This document shows, in pieces, positions 36,433 to 45,487 of a stretch of 64,000 nt of DNA (position 1 is the stretch's first letter; every line of letters starts with the position of its first letter). The notes beneath the pieces are model-generated. The model made no database searches. It was not told the origin of the DNA and was given only the letters and a program-made list of their open reading frames with translations. This stretch comes from G963665495 sp963677785 (lineage in GTDB: Bacteria > Desulfobacterota > Desulfovibrionia > Desulfovibrionales > Desulfovibrionaceae). Where the stretch lies: contig CAXXDH010000003.1 of assembly GCA_963677785.2 (NCBI GenBank), forward strand, positions 3,410,001 through 3,474,000, in the 5' to 3' direction. A program made the translations under genes and the position numbers.

Positions 36433-37113
36433 TTATGCGCCGGTTGCTTTGCGCCAGCCGGTTTGAGGCAGGCGGCGCAGCAGATCTCCCAGGAACAGGC
36501 AGATGACCAGGCCGCCGCCCATGTAGCCGATCAGGCCGAGGGCCAGAGCGCTGGCGCCGGCGGTCAACTGGACCTGCAGCGCGTTGAGCGCGAGGCAGAG
36601 CATGTAGCCCGTGAGCGTCAGATACAGTGCGCGGGCGACCTTGCGTCCGCGTCTGAGCAGCAGCACGCCGCAGAGCCCGAACAGGAGCGCCGAGAGCAGC
36701 GCGATACGCGGCTGGCGCCAGATCCAGTCCGGAAGACCGGCGGTTGTGACGTCGGCCAGGGCGAGATGCATACAGACGCCGATGACGCAATAGAACAGGG
36801 CAAAGGCGATGAAGACATAGCCCAGCCCCTGTGCGGAAAGCGTTTGCAGGGATGAGGGGCCGGACACCGGACGGGCTGCGGGCAATGCGGCGATACGCGC
36901 CATGACCTCGTCGGTAAGGCCTTCAGGCGGCTGAGTGGGGGTGGAGCCCCGCGCCGCGCGGGCCGTTTTTATCAAGGAGCGCATCCGGGCGTATTTGCGC
37001 CTGGCTTCCGGGGTGGCGTCCAAGAGCGTCCGCAGGGCCTGGGTTTCCTGCGGCGTAAGCGCGGTGTTGTTTTCCAGAAGGGCCTTTTTGAGTAGTTTGT
37101 CGTTTTTGTTCAT
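36433..37113 (-). CDS. Probable membrane anti-sigma factor
   Basis: 226 residues. A cytoplasmic helical N-terminal part (about 1-90: LLKKALLENNTALTPQETQA, ATPEARRKYARMRSLIK) has the organisation of an anti-sigma domain but without a zinc-binding HxxxCxxC motif. It is followed by four membrane helices. The ATG overlaps the sigma-factor stop (ATGA), the usual sign of a translationally coupled sigma/anti-sigma pair. Assignment is by context and topology. Confidence 0.75.
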   Translation of the reverse strand: MNKNDKLLKKALLENNTALTPQETQALRTLLDATPEARRKYARMRSLIKTARAARGSTPTQPPEGLTDEVMARIAALPAARPVSGPSSLQTLSAQGLGYVFIAFALFYCVIGVCMHLALADVTTAGLPDWIWRQPRIALLSALLFGLCGVLLLRRGRKVARALYLTLTGYMLCLALNALQVQLTAGASALALGLIGYMGGGLVICLFLGDLLRRLPQTGWRKATGA

Positions 37114-37682
37114 GAGACGTCCTCCTCCGAATCCCATAGTTCCGCAGGGTAGACAGCCTGCAGCTTTTCAAGCGCCTGATAGACCCGTTTTTTGGCGGCA
37201 TTTTCCGAGATGCCGCAAATGCGGGCCGTATCGCGAAAACTGAGTTCCTGAAAAAAGCGCAGTATCACTACTTCGCGGTGTTTTACCGGAAGCGCAAGCA
37301 AGGCTTTTTCCAACCACTGCTTTTGCTCCTGCAGCAACAGTTCCGTACCTGGCCCTGGTGACGCGGAAGGTACGGACGTAATATCATACATTGTATCCTG
37401 TTTTCGCAATTTACCGCAACGGAGAAAATCACGAATGTTGTTCAGGCAGATGGTATAGAGCCAGGAATAGAAGGATGAGCGTCCGGAAAACGAATGGAGC
37501 TTGGTATAGGCGCGGTAAAAAGTTTCCTGAACCAGATCGTCCGCTTCTGCGCTGTTGCCCGTCATCCGCAACGCAAGGGCGTACAGAGGTGCTTTGTAGG
37601 CATCCACAAGAGCGGCGTAGGCATTGGTGTCGCCTTTGCGAATCTGTCGGATGATTTCTGCTTCCTGCAACAAATCGGGCAC
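37110..37682 (-). CDS. ECF RNA polymerase sigma factor
   Basis: 190 residues from the GTG at 37682, which has AAAGGA 8 bases upstream; a longer frame from the ATG at 37775 adds an atypical N-terminus. Region 2 is present (IRKGDTNAYAALVDAYKAPL, DLVQETFYRAYTKLHSF) and region 4 (LPVKHREVVILRFFQELSFR, GISENAAKKRVYQALEKL). No other domain. It is coupled to the anti-sigma gene and divergent from the pilM-like gene, so a link to pilus expression or envelope stress is possible. Confidence 0.9.
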   Translation of the reverse strand: MPDLLQEAEIIRQIRKGDTNAYAALVDAYKAPLYALALRMTGNSAEADDLVQETFYRAYTKLHSFSGRSSFYSWLYTICLNNIRDFLRCGKLRKQDTMYDITSVPSASPGPGTELLLQEQKQWLEKALLALPVKHREVVILRFFQELSFRDTARICGISENAAKKRVYQALEKLQAVYPAELWDSEEDVS

Positions 37683-37888
37683 GCTGTATCCTTTATCCTT
37701 GTTACGATAGACGGATCCTCGCAGAAAAAGGGCCGAAAAAAAAGATCGGATCCGCGTATGTTGCAGAGTGAGCATACCATGAAATTTGCTCCAAAAGCGG
37801 ATAAAAAAACACTTTGTTAGAAAAAATTTAAAAAATCTGTTGACTTTTTTCAGCCACTTACTGTATTGAAATGAAAAATGTTTAAATC

Positions 37889-37904
37889 TGGTCGTATGAT
37901 TGCA
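37889..37904 (+). promoter_or_regulatory. Candidate sigma-54 promoter upstream of the pilM-pilN gene
   Basis: TGGTCGTATGATTGCA: GG at 37890-37891 and GC at 37902-37903 with exactly 10 bases between, and a good TTGCA -12 box; the -24 box matches only at TGG. Start codon about 100 bp downstream. The locus also encodes a sigma-54 activator (48714-50054). Confidence 0.5.
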
Positions 37905-38003
37905 GCATAAAGTGAAGCGGGAGCGCCACAGGGGAAAAGAGAAGAGACGATACGCGCCCCGCGGATTGAAAACCGGGCCATACGACAAGCCAGGGAGCAA
38001 AAG

Positions 38004-40457
38004 ATGGCTGGAGGCAAGGGGACATCGACAGACAGGCTGCTCGGATTGATTCGGAGTAAAGGCCAGTCCGGCAAATCTGGTAAGGCAGGGCCTGCCGGCG
38101 GGCAGGCCGGGGCAAAGACTCCCGGCAAGGCCGCTAATTCCGCTTCTGCTGATGCGCCGGCAGGGGCTGTGCGTCCGCCGTCGCAAAAGAAGCCGTCTCC
38201 CGCAGGCAAGGCAAATGTCAAATCCGCAGCTGCCGGAAGGGCTGCGCCTCCTTTATCTCCGCCGCAGCATACTGCAGGGCAAGCAGGCAAGCCGGAAGCT
38301 GCTTCGCAAACATCCCGTCCGCAGAATCCGCCCGAAAAGCCCATAGAGAAGGTTCCCCCTGTTCCGCCGGATATTTCCGGTTTGCCGGTTCAGGGCGGGC
38401 ATAATCAGGAAGGGGAAAAAGAATCGCCTGCCAAAGAAACCAACGGCAAAAAAGAGAAGAAATTTTCGCTGGGCTTGGGCAAGGGGAAAAAGAACGAACA
38501 AAAGGGCTCGGTTCAAGGGAGCGGAAAAAAGCGAAAAGGGAAAAAAGAGGGGGGCGAAGCAGTCAGGAAGGCAGCGAAAAAGCGTTTGCCTTTTTCTTTT
38601 GCCCAGAAAGGCAGCGGCATTGTCATTGGCGTGGATTTTGGCCCGGAAAGCCTGCGTATGGCCAAGGTGTCCAACGCCGGTGGGCGTCAAAAACTTTTGG
38701 CTTACAAACGGATCCCGTATGATCCGGCAATGATGCCGGGATCTGCGGAGTTTGTTTCGTTTCTTCGCGACAAGCTGCGCAGTTTCGTCAGAGGGACTCG
38801 AAAGCCGCAGATCTGGTCGCTTGTCTCTTCCGCCAAGGCCGAGCTTTGGCATATCACCATTCCCAAGGTCCCGCGCCGGCAGATAGTGGAAGCGGTCTAC
38901 TGGTCGGTAAAAAAAGAAAAGCAGTTTGAAGAAAGCGAATTTCTGCTCGATTTTGATGTCGTGGGGGACATTTCCGAAAAAGGCGTTCCCAAGCTTGCGG
39001 TAACAGTCTGCCTGGTGCCGCGGGCGCAGGTGGATGAGGCCGCCAATCTGTTTGCCAAGGCCGGATTCAAGCTGCACGGACTGGCTATCGCGCCCATCGC
39101 TCTGCAAACGCTTTTTCGGTCGAATTGGATTCAAACCGAAGCAAGCACCTGCGCCAACTTGTACGTGGGACGCAACTGGTCCCGAATCGATATTTTCGAC
39201 AAGAGCAACCTGGTGTTGAGCCGCGGTATCAAGGCCGGCGTCAACAGCATGGTTGAATCGCTGGTGGATAATTACAACCAGCAGCATGGCGCCGACGACA
39301 TTGGTTTTTCAATCGATACTTCGTCCGGTGACGCGCCGGTGATTTCCATGGAGCTGGACTCGGATGAAGACCTGACGCTTGATTTGTCCGATGATTCCGC
39401 TGAAGCGCCTCCCAAGGCGGCGGAGAAGATGGATCTCAAGCAGGGAAAACTTGTTTTGTTTTCCAAGTTGCTGGGAACGCCGACAAAGGTTGCCGGCCCC
39501 GGAAGCGAATTGACCGACCGGGAAGTGCTTGATCTGGTTCTCCCCTCGATTGAACGCCTTGTCCGGCAGATAGAGCGTACGTTTGAGTATCACTCCACCA
39601 CAATGGGCAACGACCCGGTGGAACAGGTATTTTTCTCCAATGTGATCTGTACGAACAAGCTTCTGCTGCAATATATTTATTCGCAATTGGGAATAGAGTC
39701 ATTGGTTCTGGATCCGTTGCATCCGGACAACCCGAACATGGGCCGTGTCGCCAGTCCGGATTCCGCAGTTGAACGTTTGGAGTACAACCTTGTCATTGCG
39801 TTGTCTCTAAGCGTGGACGCCCTGACACCCAACTTTTTGTTTACGTATAAGGACCGGGAAAAGGTAAAACAAAGCCAGCTGATTGATAAGCTGATTTATG
39901 TAGCGACCATTTTTCTGCTGGTGGTTCTTGCCGGGGTGTACATGTGGCAGGGAGCTAAAATCAAGGATGCCAATGTGGAATTGGCGTCATCGAAGCGCAA
40001 TTTGGCCATGTACAAGCCGAAAGTTACGGAAGAAATGCTTAAGGGCATGGCTGAAAAGCTGAACGAGAAAAATCGCAAATTGAAAATGGCCAGCCTTCGT
40101 TACCAAAGTTTGGGAGTGCTGGGAGAGATTTTTTCGTTAACATCCAAAAATATCAATATATTGAACATCAAAATGGATCTTGGCCCTTTTGTGCCGCTTC
40201 CGACGGATGACAGTGGCGATGGCAAACAAACAAAAAAATCCAATGCTAAGAAAAACGCAGGTAACAAGCTGATTATTCTCGAAGGATTTATTGAAGGACC
40301 GGATGCTGAAAAATTTGATGATGAGTTGACTCGCTACATCATCAAACTTGAAAATTCCGTTTTGTTTACCGTGCCGATAATTGATGAGAACAAGATTGAG
40401 AGATTTGGCGCACGCGGCGATGTGCTCCATTTTGTAGTTCATTTCAACACACCTTGA
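38004..40457 (+). CDS. PilM-PilN fusion (MshI-like) with long disordered N-terminus
   Basis: 817 residues. Residues 1-200 are low-complexity Lys/Ala/Gly/Pro (AGKANVKSAAAGRAAPP, EKKFSLGLGKGKKNEQKG). About 205-620 is an actin-like PilM domain (GIVIGVDFGPESLRMAKV). A membrane helix at about 630-650 (KLIYVATIFLLVVLAGVYM) is followed by a coiled coil and a ferredoxin-like PilN periplasmic part. This resembles the GspL/MshI layout, in which cytoplasmic and inner-membrane assembly parts are joined. GGGAG precedes the ATG. It heads the assembly operon; PilO-like follows 11 bp on. Confidence 0.88.
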   Translation: MAGGKGTSTDRLLGLIRSKGQSGKSGKAGPAGGQAGAKTPGKAANSASADAPAGAVRPPSQKKPSPAGKANVKSAAAGRAAPPLSPPQHTAGQAGKPEAASQTSRPQNPPEKPIEKVPPVPPDISGLPVQGGHNQEGEKESPAKETNGKKEKKFSLGLGKGKKNEQKGSVQGSGKKRKGKKEGGEAVRKAAKKRLPFSFAQKGSGIVIGVDFGPESLRMAKVSNAGGRQKLLAYKRIPYDPAMMPGSAEFVSFLRDKLRSFVRGTRKPQIWSLVSSAKAELWHITIPKVPRRQIVEAVYWSVKKEKQFEESEFLLDFDVVGDISEKGVPKLAVTVCLVPRAQVDEAANLFAKAGFKLHGLAIAPIALQTLFRSNWIQTEASTCANLYVGRNWSRIDIFDKSNLVLSRGIKAGVNSMVESLVDNYNQQHGADDIGFSIDTSSGDAPVISMELDSDEDLTLDLSDDSAEAPPKAAEKMDLKQGKLVLFSKLLGTPTKVAGPGSELTDREVLDLVLPSIERLVRQIERTFEYHSTTMGNDPVEQVFFSNVICTNKLLLQYIYSQLGIESLVLDPLHPDNPNMGRVASPDSAVERLEYNLVIALSLSVDALTPNFLFTYKDREKVKQSQLIDKLIYVATIFLLVVLAGVYMWQGAKIKDANVELASSKRNLAMYKPKVTEEMLKGMAEKLNEKNRKLKMASLRYQSLGVLGEIFSLTSKNINILNIKMDLGPFVPLPTDDSGDGKQTKKSNAKKNAGNKLIILEGFIEGPDAEKFDDELTRYIIKLENSVLFTVPIIDENKIERFGARGDVLHFVVHFNTP

Positions 40458-40468
40458 GGCGATTTCCG

Positions 40469-41008
40469 ATGGCAAAAAAAACACTGCCCGTATCAAAGGA
40501 GACATTATATAAAATCGGAATTTGTGTCGGTATCCTGATCGTATTCATTTTATTACTTATTTTGCCGAGCATAACAAAAGAAAAACGACTCAAGCATGAG
40601 ATATTGCAAGTCAAAGCGAATATTAAGCGCCAGGAAATACTTTTTCCAAAATATATGGCTATAAAGGCGAAATTAAATCAATCGATTGTCAAAAATTTAC
40701 CTCTTCCGACCATAAAGGCTATCGGGGAAGAAGAAGTAAATACGGTAACCAGCCAGATAGGTCATCTGGCGACAAAAGTCAGTCTGACGGTCAATGAAGT
40801 AACTCCTGATCCGTATTCCTTGTCGCAGGTGACTGGAGTTCTGGGCGTAAATTGCGAGTTTTTTGGAAACTTTCAAAATCTGCACGCCTTTTTGATTTCG
40901 TTGGGAAGTGTAGATTCTTTGATCCATATTGAAAAGTTTGATGTGCAGGAAGGAAAAGGCGGCGTACTTTGTACCATGCGTTTGCTGCTCTCCGTTGCCA
41001 CCGGTTGA
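40469..41008 (+). CDS. PilO-like inner-membrane assembly protein
   Basis: 179 residues. A short cytoplasmic start, one membrane helix (IGICVGILIVFILLLILPSI), a coiled-coil stretch (TKEKRLKHEILQVKANIKRQ) and a ferredoxin-like periplasmic domain. This is the PilO/GspM/MshJ-type layout and should dimerise with the PilN part of the previous protein. ATG at 40469 has TGAGG upstream. The sequence becomes more AT-rich from here to about 49 kb. Confidence 0.85.
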   Translation: MAKKTLPVSKETLYKIGICVGILIVFILLLILPSITKEKRLKHEILQVKANIKRQEILFPKYMAIKAKLNQSIVKNLPLPTIKAIGEEEVNTVTSQIGHLATKVSLTVNEVTPDPYSLSQVTGVLGVNCEFFGNFQNLHAFLISLGSVDSLIHIEKFDVQEGKGGVLCTMRLLLSVATG

Positions 41009-41094
41009 GGAACTGTGCTCATGTTTTTATTGCAAACTTGTACGATCAATGAAGTTCAAGCATACAGGGTCACACACTAATCAGGTAGCAGAGC

Positions 41095-41613
41095 ATGGAA
41101 AAGCGGGAAAAAGTTCTATTGGCAGTCATGTTGATTGGCTTGTTATTCGTCGGGCCGTATTATTTTTTGTCCGGCGGCAAAAAAGTCCCGACTGTTGCAG
41201 ACCTTGTCAATAAAGAGTCATTGGATAAGGCAATCAAGGAAGTAGATACCATTTCTAAAAGGGACGTACTTTCCAAAGTGGAAATAACACGTTTGCAAAG
41301 AGCGGAAGCTCCTTGGCCTTTCAATCCTTTTTATGATCGAAATATGGATGTCGAGAAAGATCAGGATGTAATCCTGCAAATTCCGGATGGTGTTCGTATT
41401 GACTACACGGGCTATGTATCAGTGAACGGCGAGATGTACGCCATTGTCAGTAGTATGGAGTATCAGGTGGGGGATCATCTCGAGATAGCAGGTGCTGAAA
41501 ATTTTATGATAACACATATCTATAAAAATAAAATTATTGTTGGTAAACTAGATAACAATGATAAAATGGTCGGTGAATTAGAAATTGGTATCAATGATGA
41601 TGAATCCTTTTAA
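41095..41613 (+). CDS. PilP-like pilus assembly protein (MshK position)
   Basis: 172 residues: N-terminal membrane helix (VLLAVMLIGLLFVGPYYFL), a helical linker, and a small beta-rich C-terminal domain (IDYTGYVSVNGEMYAIVSSM, then EYQVGDHLEIAG) of the PilP/GspC homology-region type. It likely links the inner-membrane platform to the secretin encoded next. The AP-W-PFNPF stretch in the linker matches the conserved PilP/GspC pre-domain motif. Identification rests on layout and gene order. Confidence 0.78.
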   Translation: MEKREKVLLAVMLIGLLFVGPYYFLSGGKKVPTVADLVNKESLDKAIKEVDTISKRDVLSKVEITRLQRAEAPWPFNPFYDRNMDVEKDQDVILQIPDGVRIDYTGYVSVNGEMYAIVSSMEYQVGDHLEIAGAENFMITHIYKNKIIVGKLDNNDKMVGELEIGINDDESF

Positions 41614-41628
41614 AGTATGGGTGCGGCT

Positions 41629-43593
41629 ATGAGGAAGATATACACTCTGTGTGCTTTTGTAGTGCTGCTTCTTTTTTTGGGCTTACTGTTGACAGGGTGC
41701 AATAAGAGCAATAGCCCTTCCCAAAAGGATGCCTTTGTAGAAAAATGGCGCATGATAGCAAAACAATCCCAGGGGCATTCTCCTCCTGCACAATCTACAC
41801 AGAATCCGGACGCGGATCCGCGCAACCTTGAAAATCCTGAAGGCTATGAAGATCTTGATACGCTCTTTGAAGAAAAAGAAGTCGATCGGCCGTTGCCCAA
41901 GACGTTAGTCAGTCTTGATATGCATAAAGCCAGTCTGGTTGCTGTGCTCAAGGCGTTGGCGCGGATTGTCGATGTCAGTATCATAATCAGTCCCACAATT
42001 GAGTTCAGTCAACGTTCGGTTGGGACGAAGCGTGTCTCTGGAAATCAGTCCCGAACGCAAGCCCAAATTCAACAGGCAATTGCTGCGGTAGGGCATCAGG
42101 GGCAAGCGCAAACTGAAAAAGAAGATAAATATATTGAACAAGTTGTGACCCTGCATGTCAACAACAAGCCTTGGGATGAAGTTTTTCTCGGCTTGATCAA
42201 AACACATGGGCTTTCTTTTCGCTGGCAGGGAGAAATTCTATCTGTCATAACAATTGATGATATTGTGAAAGATACGGTGATGCTGGCTGCAAAGTCCCGC
42301 CGGTTGATGCAGCAGGTGCTTGTCAAAAAGGCTGAACCCCGTATTACGCGTGTCATCAAAATTCGTTACAGCTCTGCTGCAAACATTGCTCAAACCATAA
42401 ATACATTAGTGTTCAAATCCGACGCAAAGTCGTCTGGTGGAGGCAGTAAAGCTCAGAAGACCCGCAGTTCTGATGAATTTACGACATTGATACAACTCAA
42501 TAAAGACAGCTTTGAAAGGGAATTTCGTGGAGTAGGCGAGGGAGAGGGAGAATCCGTTACCAGTGGGGATGCGGAAACCAAATTGATTTATAATGTTCCG
42601 GGGGACGTTTCCGTTGATACGGATACGAACACGATCGTTGTTCAGGCTCCCCGTTCGGTTATGAAAATTGTTTATTACCTCGTGAACAAGCTGGACAAGC
42701 CCCGAGCGCAGATACGAATAAAATGCTACATTATTGAGACAGACAGCGATACCATGCGGGAATTGGGCGTACAGTGGGGCGGTAACATGGATTATCAGAA
42801 TTCCACCAACGACCGCACCATGTTTTATCCCGGTGGAACGATGACGTACGATACCGATACTTCTACCTGGACTCCAAATTACTCCGGCGGTAGGGGAGGC
42901 TACGGCTACGGTATCAATTTTCCGCTAACGTCTCCGCAGGCCTCGACCATGGGGCTTTCTCTCGGCTACTTGTTCGGCGACATTGCCGAGGATTATCTGG
43001 AGGCGCAGCTTTCCGCTCTGGAGACCGAAGACAGAGTCAATATTCTTTCCAGTCCGACTTTGATCACCCTGGAGAACAAGGAAGCCATAATTCAGGATGG
43101 TGTCGAAGTCCCTTATCCGGTTGAAACGGACGACGGCTATGAAGTTGACTGGGCTGAGGCGCTCATCAGTTTGCGTGTGACGCCTCAGATTGTCGGCGAC
43201 AATTTTCTCCGACTCCAGGTGCAGGTTTTGAAAGACGAAGTGGACGAAACCCGGTCTGTATTGGGATATCCCTACATCAAGAAGAAAAAGACCGAGTCCA
43301 TGATTTTGTGCCGCGACGGCGAAACCATCGTCCTCTCCGGGCTGACCAAAAGGCAGACGGATAAGAATGATGATGGGGTGCCCTGGTTGAAGGATGTTCC
43401 AGCCCTTGGCTGGTTGTTCAAACACCAGTTGAATGAAGAAGAATTGACTGAAATCATGGTGTTCATAACGCCCCTCATCATGCAGCCGGTTAAGCCGAAT
43501 GATATTCAGAAGAGCTTCGAATTGATTGAAGACGAACTGGAAGAAGAAGGACTCGTAGATCAAAATCATTTTGATACTATTGACATCGACTAG
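41629..43593 (+). CDS. mshL: Secretin, outer-membrane pilus channel (MshL/PilQ)
   Basis: 654 residues from the ATG at 41629 (alternative 41617). A lipoprotein signal (LLLFLGLLLTGC) is followed by a short STN-like region (LDMHKASLVAVLKALARIVD), N-domains (VTLHVNNKPWDEVFLGLIKT), a gate region, and the C-terminal secretin domain (RVNILSSPTLITLENKEAII, VLSGLTKRQ, VPALGWLFKHQL, EIMVFITPLIM). It should form the outer-membrane ring for the pilus. The ring lies downstream of the PilMNOP homologues, as in MSHA loci. Confidence 0.93.
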   Translation: MRKIYTLCAFVVLLLFLGLLLTGCNKSNSPSQKDAFVEKWRMIAKQSQGHSPPAQSTQNPDADPRNLENPEGYEDLDTLFEEKEVDRPLPKTLVSLDMHKASLVAVLKALARIVDVSIIISPTIEFSQRSVGTKRVSGNQSRTQAQIQQAIAAVGHQGQAQTEKEDKYIEQVVTLHVNNKPWDEVFLGLIKTHGLSFRWQGEILSVITIDDIVKDTVMLAAKSRRLMQQVLVKKAEPRITRVIKIRYSSAANIAQTINTLVFKSDAKSSGGGSKAQKTRSSDEFTTLIQLNKDSFEREFRGVGEGEGESVTSGDAETKLIYNVPGDVSVDTDTNTIVVQAPRSVMKIVYYLVNKLDKPRAQIRIKCYIIETDSDTMRELGVQWGGNMDYQNSTNDRTMFYPGGTMTYDTDTSTWTPNYSGGRGGYGYGINFPLTSPQASTMGLSLGYLFGDIAEDYLEAQLSALETEDRVNILSSPTLITLENKEAIIQDGVEVPYPVETDDGYEVDWAEALISLRVTPQIVGDNFLRLQVQVLKDEVDETRSVLGYPYIKKKKTESMILCRDGETIVLSGLTKRQTDKNDDGVPWLKDVPALGWLFKHQLNEEELTEIMVFITPLIMQPVKPNDIQKSFELIEDELEEEGLVDQNHFDTIDID

Positions 43594-43614
43594 TTGCTAC
43601 TGGCGCAAATCATT

Positions 43615-43660
43615 TCAGTATTCAGTGCGAAGCAAGCTGAGTATCTGCACTGAATACTGA
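43615..43660. repeat. 14-bp perfect inverted repeat between mshL and mshM
   Basis: TCAGTATTCAGTGC (43615-43628) and its exact complement GCACTGAATACTGA (43647-43660) around an 18-nt loop. There is no T-run, so it could be a processing or attenuation site rather than a full terminator. A TATAAT box follows at 43761-43766. Confidence 0.75.
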
Positions 43661-43786
43661 ACAAGAGACTGTCAAAGCCATGATACATGCCTGCATCGAT
43701 ACAGCGCCATATTCTGTGCGTGCAACAAGCTTTCTTTTATCGGTGCGTTTGTGTGTTGTATATAATCTACACACGGGGGGCACATC

Positions 43787-45364
43787 ATGAGTTATTATCA
43801 TGAATTTGAATTAACACGGGAACCATTTTCCAATTCTCCTGATCCTGATTTTTTTTACCGTACCCAGGACCGTGTCGAATGTTTGAGTTTGATGGAAGTG
43901 CACATCAGATTGAAACGGGGACTGTGCGTACTTTTGGGGGATATCGGAACTGGAAAAACCACGCTTTGCAGACAGCTTCTTATAGAAATGCAGGGGGACG
44001 ACATGCTTCAGTCCTACTTGCTACTTGATCCGCAATTTCGTTCTTCAAAGGAATTTTTGAAAGTACTGTATGAAATGATCGTTGGCACCGATGGTGCTGA
44101 ACTTTCCGAATGGCAGATGAAAGAAGGGTTGAAAAACATTTTGTTTGAGCTCTCTGTCAATAAAGGAAAAACTGTAGTTCTTCTTATTGATGAAGGTCAA
44201 AAACTGCGTCATGACGGTATCGAGCTATTGCGTGAACTTTTGAACTATGAAACCAACAGTAGCAAACTTCTTCAAATAGTCATATTTGCACAGAATGAAT
44301 TTAAAGAAGCCTTGCAAAGTTACACAAATTTTGCAGATCGCATTTCTACAATACTGTATATTGGACCATTTGTATTTCGTGAAACGGCTGAAATGATTAA
44401 GTTTCGCATTCGTGAAACACAAAAGCACTCTGCAGATGTGCAACTATTTACTTTTGGAGCCTTGCGGGCGATTCACAAAGCTTCTGGGGGGTATCCAAGA
44501 AAAATAGTGATTATTTGCCATAAGGCTTTGCTTCAGATTATTATGGAACATAAAAGCAAAGTTTCGGCAAAAACCATAAAAAAAATTACCAACAAAGAAC
44601 GAGTTTCTTTTAAAAGATACAATGTTTTTTATTATGCAGCAGGCCTTGTGCTTTTTTGTGCTGCATCTATTTTTTTACTTGATGGTTTTTCCTCTAATGA
44701 AACTCCAGTTGATAAATCGCAATCGCCGGTTGTCTCAAAAACTGAACTTCCGGAAGTTAAGCGTGTTGCTGATACTTCAGTAGCACCTGTCATTCACAAG
44801 GAAGTAAAAAAAAGCGTACCTTTGGAACAACCTACGAATTTAGGAATAATTCGCCTGGAAGAGAATACTTCGTTAGGTAGTCTTCTCAAACGGGTATATG
44901 GGACAGATCGCAAAAGCTATCGCAGGATTTTTTTTAGCAGTAATCATGGGGTGGAACAGGCCGAAGTGTTACGCAAGGGAATGAACGTGCAATTTCCTTT
45001 GATTCTGCAGACACCGGGCAACGCCTTCAACGGATTGTTTTGGTTGGAACTTGCTTCATGTCAAACTCTGCAGGAAGCATGCGCATCTTTACAACTGCAA
45101 GACATTAAGACAGTCCCCACGGCATTGCTAGCCAGTTTCACCTCGACAAAGGGATTGCGTTTTTCGATTGTCATAAAAAAGTTGTATGCAAGCGAAAAAG
45201 CAGCTCTTGATATACTTGAATCGTTGCCGCCCTCCGTACGCGTGCATTCAAAAATCGTCAGAAACTGGGGGGAACGCGCCATATTGTACACCACCCCGGA
45301 TGCGTGGCCTCGTGAAAGCGCCAAGTCCGCTCTGGTTGACGATCAGATCAAAAAAGCTTCATAA
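43787..45364 (+). CDS. mshM: MshM/ExeA-like AAA ATPase
   Basis: 525 residues. Cytoplasmic AAA domain about 1-265 with the family start YYHEFELTREPFSNSPDPDF, Walker A GDIGTGKTTLCRQ and Walker B VVLLIDEGQKL, then one membrane helix about 285-302 (YYAAGLVLFCAASIFLLDGF). The periplasmic C-terminus has a LysM-like hint (NTSLGSLLKRVYGTDRKSYR) and a terminal SPOR-like part (FWLELASCQTLQEACASL). ExeA/MshM proteins help assemble the secretin through the cell wall. GGGGGG lies before the ATG. Confidence 0.9.
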   Translation: MSYYHEFELTREPFSNSPDPDFFYRTQDRVECLSLMEVHIRLKRGLCVLLGDIGTGKTTLCRQLLIEMQGDDMLQSYLLLDPQFRSSKEFLKVLYEMIVGTDGAELSEWQMKEGLKNILFELSVNKGKTVVLLIDEGQKLRHDGIELLRELLNYETNSSKLLQIVIFAQNEFKEALQSYTNFADRISTILYIGPFVFRETAEMIKFRIRETQKHSADVQLFTFGALRAIHKASGGYPRKIVIICHKALLQIIMEHKSKVSAKTIKKITNKERVSFKRYNVFYYAAGLVLFCAASIFLLDGFSSNETPVDKSQSPVVSKTELPEVKRVADTSVAPVIHKEVKKSVPLEQPTNLGIIRLEENTSLGSLLKRVYGTDRKSYRRIFFSSNHGVEQAEVLRKGMNVQFPLILQTPGNAFNGLFWLELASCQTLQEACASLQLQDIKTVPTALLASFTSTKGLRFSIVIKKLYASEKAALDILESLPPSVRVHSKIVRNWGERAILYTTPDAWPRESAKSALVDDQIKKAS

Positions 45365-45487
45365 TCCCTGATTATTTCTTCTGCTTTGGGCTTTGCATCT
45401 CATTGTGATTGCTATATTATTATGCTGCAATCAAGCGCTTGATATCCGGCAACAATACTAGGTTAATGAATTTTGGGGGATAAATCC

